A model generated the notes under the pieces. The model was not told the origin of the DNA. It saw nothing but the letters and a program-made list of their open reading frames with translations, and searched no databases. A DNA stretch of 43,677 nt, from positions 1-43,677 of the forward strand of contig JASLNU010000146.1 of the NCBI GenBank assembly GCA_030745835.1, in the 5' to 3' direction. Below are positions 41,045 to 43,677 of the stretch, piece by piece. The stretch's first letter is position 1, and every line of letters starts with the position of its first letter. A program made the position numbers and the translations under genes. Source of the stretch: GCA-2687515 sp002687515. GTDB lineage: Bacteria; Pseudomonadota; Alphaproteobacteria; Rhodospirillales; UBA2165.

Positions 41045-41116
41045 TGTCGCCTGTTGGCTATTAGCGGACATTCCGGGTCTAGCACTGATTGTCGGCTTTT
41101 GACCGATTCCGGACCC
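41045..41116. repeat. Right-arm palindromic repeat, copy 5
   Basis: TGTCGCCTGTTGGCTATTAG followed by CGGACATTCCGGG, then a second unit GTCGGCTTTTGACCGATTCC and GGACCC. It borders the LysR remnant on one side. The 100 bp between it and the crotonase gene show nothing. Confidence 0.6.
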
Positions 41117-41124
41117 AGGCGTAA

Positions 41125-41409
41125 TTAGTTTTGCCCGAGCTCCTGCCGGAGCATCTCAACGGCAAAATCGACAAATGATCTGGTTTTTGAAGAGACCATT
41201 CGCCCTTCCTGATGCACGATATGGATCGGCATCGCTGGCTGTTCATATTCCTCCAGAACAAGCCGAAATCTCCCCTCGGATATGAAGGGAGCAACTTGGA
41301 ACGAGAGGATTTGGCTTAAACCCCAATTGGCTTCGATGGCTTCAATAATTGCGTCGTTTGTATTCATTTGAAGACGTGGCGATAACTTTATTCCCATTTG
41401 GCGCTCGCC
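41125..41409 (-). pseudogene. LysR-type regulator, C-terminal fragment
   Basis: About 94 residues remain in frame. PRLQMNTNDAIIEAIEANWG, LSQILSFQVAPFISEGRF, then IHIVHQEGRMV and VDFAVEMLRQEL correspond to the end of the LysR effector-binding domain. The DNA-binding domain and the first half are absent; an in-frame stop lies at 41410-41412. Flanked by repeat copies 5 and 6, through which a deletion may have happened. The ATG at 41397 has no ribosome binding site. Confidence 0.8.
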
Positions 41410-41442
41410 TTACCCGATCAATTTGAGAATAATTGGTTGGGT

Positions 41443-41478
41443 TTGTCCGCCTGTGACTGATAGCGGACCTCCCGTGCT
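41443..41478. repeat. Right-arm palindromic repeat, copy 6 (short)
   Basis: TTGTCCGCCTGTGACTGATA followed by GCGGACCTCCCGTGC. Single unit between the LysR fragment and the GST stop. Confidence 0.6.
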
Positions 41479-41496
41479 CACAAAATAATATTGGCT

Positions 41497-42177
41497 TTAA
41501 GTCACCATTTTTTGGACCGTTTCTACAAACGCGTCATCGGTTTCGCCAAGCTGGCCCTGATCTGGTACTTCTAGTCCCCTTTGCACTGCCGGTCGTTCCT
41601 TGATCTCCAGGATCCACCGCGAAAGATGCTCTAGATCTCGGCTTTCGACTCCAGACCAACTCGCGGTGCGTGCCCAGGCAAAGTTGGCTATATCCGCAAT
41701 AGAATAATCGCCGGCGAGATATACGTTATTGATTAGCCTTTTATCCAACACTTCGAGCAACCGTCGGCTTTCTGATTGATAGCGTTCGACGGCGTAGGGA
41801 ATTTTTTCGTCGGCATATCTAAAGAATACATTGGCCTGACCCATCATTGGGCCGAGCCCACCCATCTGAAACATTAGCCACTGAATCACCTGCGAACGGG
41901 CTTCGGAATGCTCCGCCTCGATCGAGGGCATGAATTGCCCTGTTTTTTCGGCCAAATAAATCAAAATTGCACCCGATTCAAACACCGCGAAATTGTCATT
42001 TTCGTGGTCTATGATTGCGGGAATCCGCCCGTTTGGGTTGATCTCCAGATACCACTCCTGTTTCTGCTCGCTCTTACCTAACGCCAATGGGTGGACTTTG
42101 TATTCAAGACCACATTCTTCCAGCATAATTGAGACCTTGCGGCCGTTCGGAGTGGCGGCTGTATACAGCGTGATCAT
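41497..42177 (-). CDS. Glutathione S-transferase, Ure2p/YfcG-like
   Basis: 226 residues from the ATG at 42177 with AGGAGGG about 6 nt upstream. The N-terminal thioredoxin-like domain has TPNGRKVSIMLEE, the active-site loop of the nu-class/YfcG and Ure2p group, and PNGRIPAIIDH and FESGAILIYLAEK for glutathione binding. The all-helical C-terminal domain has DYSIADIANFAW. Likely a glutathione-dependent thiol/disulfide reductase or peroxidase; in degradation clusters such enzymes can also dehalogenate or isomerise, which nothing here proves. Confidence 0.9.
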   Translation of the reverse strand: MITLYTAATPNGRKVSIMLEECGLEYKVHPLALGKSEQKQEWYLEINPNGRIPAIIDHENDNFAVFESGAILIYLAEKTGQFMPSIEAEHSEARSQVIQWLMFQMGGLGPMMGQANVFFRYADEKIPYAVERYQSESRRLLEVLDKRLINNVYLAGDYSIADIANFAWARTASWSGVESRDLEHLSRWILEIKERPAVQRGLEVPDQGQLGETDDAFVETVQKMVT

Positions 42178-42382
42178 TGGCTTCCCTCCTAACTGGGGTA
42201 AAACCATATCGGACATTAACTCGGGCGGCCAGTTTGGTGCCCATGACACGAAATTTATCTTTACCTGAACATTAAATTTTCGCTGTGTGAAGTGCTTAAC
42301 AGAACGATTGTTCCAAAATACCTAAAATCAAGATTGATAAAAAATTGTCAAATTTGAAGTTAGGCAAATTAGGAAATCGAAA

Positions 42383-42598
42383 ATGGTAAACTCGGTGCAC
42401 CTTAGAGGTACGACCCAAGGTTCTGGCAATGGTGAAAAGCTTATTGAAAACCCGCCTTCACGTTTAATTACAGGCTTGAATAAACACATCCAGGAAAATT
42501 GCCAGGATACCGGAATCAATAGACCAACCGACTTTTCTGGCGAGCAATGTCATGACGCGTTCTTGATGCTACAGGAAGCACTCAACGGCTCCAGCTAA
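42383..42598 (+). CDS. Hypothetical 71-residue protein
   Basis: Starts with ATG at 42383, preceded by AGGAAATC about 8 nt upstream. Polar, no signal peptide, no membrane segment, Cys at about 40 and 56. The C-terminal half (SGEQCHDAFLMLQEALNG) could form a helix. No family recognised. Divergent from the GST gene with about 205 bp of AT-rich sequence between. May not be a real gene. Confidence 0.4.
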   Translation: MVNSVHLRGTTQGSGNGEKLIENPPSRLITGLNKHIQENCQDTGINRPTDFSGEQCHDAFLMLQEALNGSS

Positions 42599-42701
42599 TT
42601 TATAAGATTACTTTTCCCCTAGACCGAGGGCACTTACAACGCGGGTACGATACGGTTTCCAGCCGTTCTTGCGCAGGTGCTTCGAAAAAGGAGACACGAT
42701 C

Positions 42702-43367
42702 ATGGGCCTAAACATGGATTTCACCGAACGGGTCATCGTCAATAGCGAAAACTTGGACTGGGACCCGACCAGAATGGCTGGCGTTGAGCGCCGTAAGCTG
42801 GAGCGCGAGGCCTCGGAATCAGGCCGTGCGACGACGCTGGTGCGTTATGCACCCAACAGCCACTTTTCCTCCCACACCCACACAGGCGGCGAGGAGTTCT
42901 TGGTGCTGGAGGGCGTGTTCTCAGATGAGACCGGCGATTTCGGTCCAGGCAGTTATGTGCGCAACCCCATCGGCTCGGTGCACAGGCCGCATAGCGACGA
43001 AGGCTGCGTCATTTTCGTCAAGCTGGACCAGTTCGACCCTAACGACACCGAATACGTTCGCATCAAGACCACCGACGCGCCTTGGCATCCGGGTCTGGTC
43101 GATGGGTTATTGGTCATGCCCTTGCATGAGTTCGGCACCGAGCACGTGGCTCTGGTCAAGTGGGCACCCGGCACCCAATTCACCCGTCACACTCATTTTG
43201 GTGGCGAGGAGATTTTGGTGCTCGACGGTGTTTTCGAAGACGAGCACGGAAACTATCCCAAGGGCACCTGGATTAGGAACCGACACGCCAGTGTCCACAC
43301 ACCGTTCAGCACCGAAGGCTGCACTATCTGGGTCAAGACCGGGCACTTGCCATTGGATGAGACTTAA
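42702..43367 (+). CDS. Two-domain cupin (ChrR-like cupin repeats)
   Basis: 221 residues from the ATG at 42702 with AAGGAG about 9 nt upstream. Two homologous cupin units: HTHTGGEEFLVLEGVFSDE with GSYVRNPIGSVHRP, and HTHFGGEEILVLDGVFEDE with GTWIRNRHASVHTP. Each keeps the His, His, Glu and final His metal ligands. This is the fold of the C-terminal domain of the anti-sigma factor ChrR, but here without the zinc-binding N-terminal domain and duplicated. Possibly a stress-response or small-molecule oxygenase protein; role unknown. Confidence 0.88.
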   Translation: MGLNMDFTERVIVNSENLDWDPTRMAGVERRKLEREASESGRATTLVRYAPNSHFSSHTHTGGEEFLVLEGVFSDETGDFGPGSYVRNPIGSVHRPHSDEGCVIFVKLDQFDPNDTEYVRIKTTDAPWHPGLVDGLLVMPLHEFGTEHVALVKWAPGTQFTRHTHFGGEEILVLDGVFEDEHGNYPKGTWIRNRHASVHTPFSTEGCTIWVKTGHLPLDET

Positions 43368-43477
43368 AGCCGCCACCGAACATAGCCTTGCTAAAAATAA
43401 AATCTCTGCCGGAATCGGATACGGCGATGGCAGGACCTTGCCGGTGAATGATGCAGCATTCCACCTCCGGCATCTCA

Positions 43478-43545
43478 ATGACCGCTTGTGGCTAAAAGCG
43501 GACCTCTCGACCCTGCCTAATTTGAGTCCGCTTTACCCCCGAAAG
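43478..43545. repeat. Right-arm palindromic repeat, copy 7
   Basis: AATGACCGCTTGTGGCTAAA, AGCGGACCTCTCGACCCTGC, then CTAATTTGAGTCCGCTTTAC with CCCCGAAAG. It ends just before a hairpin ATGAGGCTG/CAGCCTCAT (43551-43575) that precedes the edge gene. Confidence 0.7.
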
Positions 43546-43616
43546 ATGCTATGAGGCTGAAGGATGCAGCCTCATGCTCCTTCTCGATTTCAACCTTGAT
43601 CTGAAGGAGCGATACG

Positions 43617-43677
43617 ATGACGAATATTTCTGCAACTTCCTCCAACGAACGGTCCATTTATGCGGCGCTTGAGCTGA
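43617..43677 (+). CDS. Partial CDS at window edge, possibly IS110-family transposase
   Basis: The first 20 codons read MTNISATSSNERSIYAALEL, with AAGGAG 7 nt upstream, and continue beyond the window. The RSIYAALEL segment resembles the start of the DEDD domain of IS110-type transposases (usually YxALELSK). Only 20 residues are visible, so the call is tentative. A perfect 9-bp hairpin 41 bp upstream and the end of repeat copy 7 suggest the left end of an element near 43546. Confidence 0.4.
   Translation, partial: MTNISATSSNERSIYAALEL

Noticed and set aside
42702..43367. ChrR anti-sigma factor
   Set aside because: Only cupin domains are present, duplicated; the zinc-binding anti-sigma domain and an adjacent ECF sigma gene are missing.
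36700..43600. Right arm as an integron cassette array (single genes separated by repeats)
   Set aside because: Genes lie in both orientations, the repeats lack attC core sites (GTTRRRY), several genes have their own long upstream regions, and no integrase is seen.

Overview
The window looks like the chromosome of a GC-rich alphaproteobacterium, most likely Rhodospirillales-like. Evidence is the high-GC coding style, a TAXI-type TRAP transporter with a fused permease, several UbiD-type decarboxylases, aerobic Mo-hydroxylase genes and hydantoinase-type genes. I see no rRNA, tRNA or CRISPR array. The assignment comes from gene content only.

Left edge (1-1.8 kb): a small TA-flanked inverted-repeat element (MITE), then RidA-like and cupin genes of visibly lower GC. 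They sit downstream of, and on the same strand as, the first UbiD gene. Between the cupin and ubiD lies a 42-codon ORF that overlaps the stop or start codon of both neighbours.

Core 1 (1.8-11.6 kb): two UbiD-family decarboxylases face away from each other. They are followed by a MarR regulator, an acyl-CoA synthetase, a reductive-dehalogenase-like corrinoid/iron-sulfur protein, an MFS transporter and a third, divergent UbiD. A near-identical palindromic site (core ATACTAAGTAT / ATTCTAAGTAT) lies in both divergent promoter regions, before the second ubiD and before the TAXI transporter. This suggests one regulator controls uptake and decarboxylation together.

Core 2 (11.9-25.8 kb, all on +): TAXI solute-binding protein, fused TRAP permease, a tiny TauD-like remnant, a COG3618-type amidohydrolase, an EamA exporter, an SDR, HyuA, HyuB, two more SDRs and a DMSO-reductase-family molybdoenzyme. 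A second copy of the MITE is inserted in the first codons of hyuB. Its outer end supplies an in-frame ATG with an SD-like sequence, which apparently rescued the gene.

Core 3 (25.8-36.7 kb): a copper-type cassette (SCO, cupredoxin-like protein, uncharacterised polytopic membrane protein), an alpha/beta hydrolase with a malate/lactate-dehydrogenase-family enzyme, and an operon of a xanthine-dehydrogenase-type Mo hydroxylase (large, FAD and 2Fe-2S subunits) plus an enol-lactonase-like hydrolase. Another alpha/beta hydrolase is divergent from it. Taken together the block reads as uptake and breakdown of an aromatic or heteroaromatic, possibly halogenated, carboxylate through CoA activation, dehalogenation or hydroxylation, decarboxylation and ring hydrolysis. 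The substrate is unknown.

Right arm (36.7-43.7 kb): visibly lower GC, single genes in mixed orientation (GNAT, YkgJ-type, methyltransferase, crotonase, GST, two-domain cupin). They are separated by decayed copies of a palindromic repeat with a period of about 48 bp (GTCCGCT...AGCGGAC), which I did not find in the left 36.7 kb. This arm also holds a LysR remnant, a second MITE nested in a repeat, and the start of what may be an IS110-type transposase at the edge.
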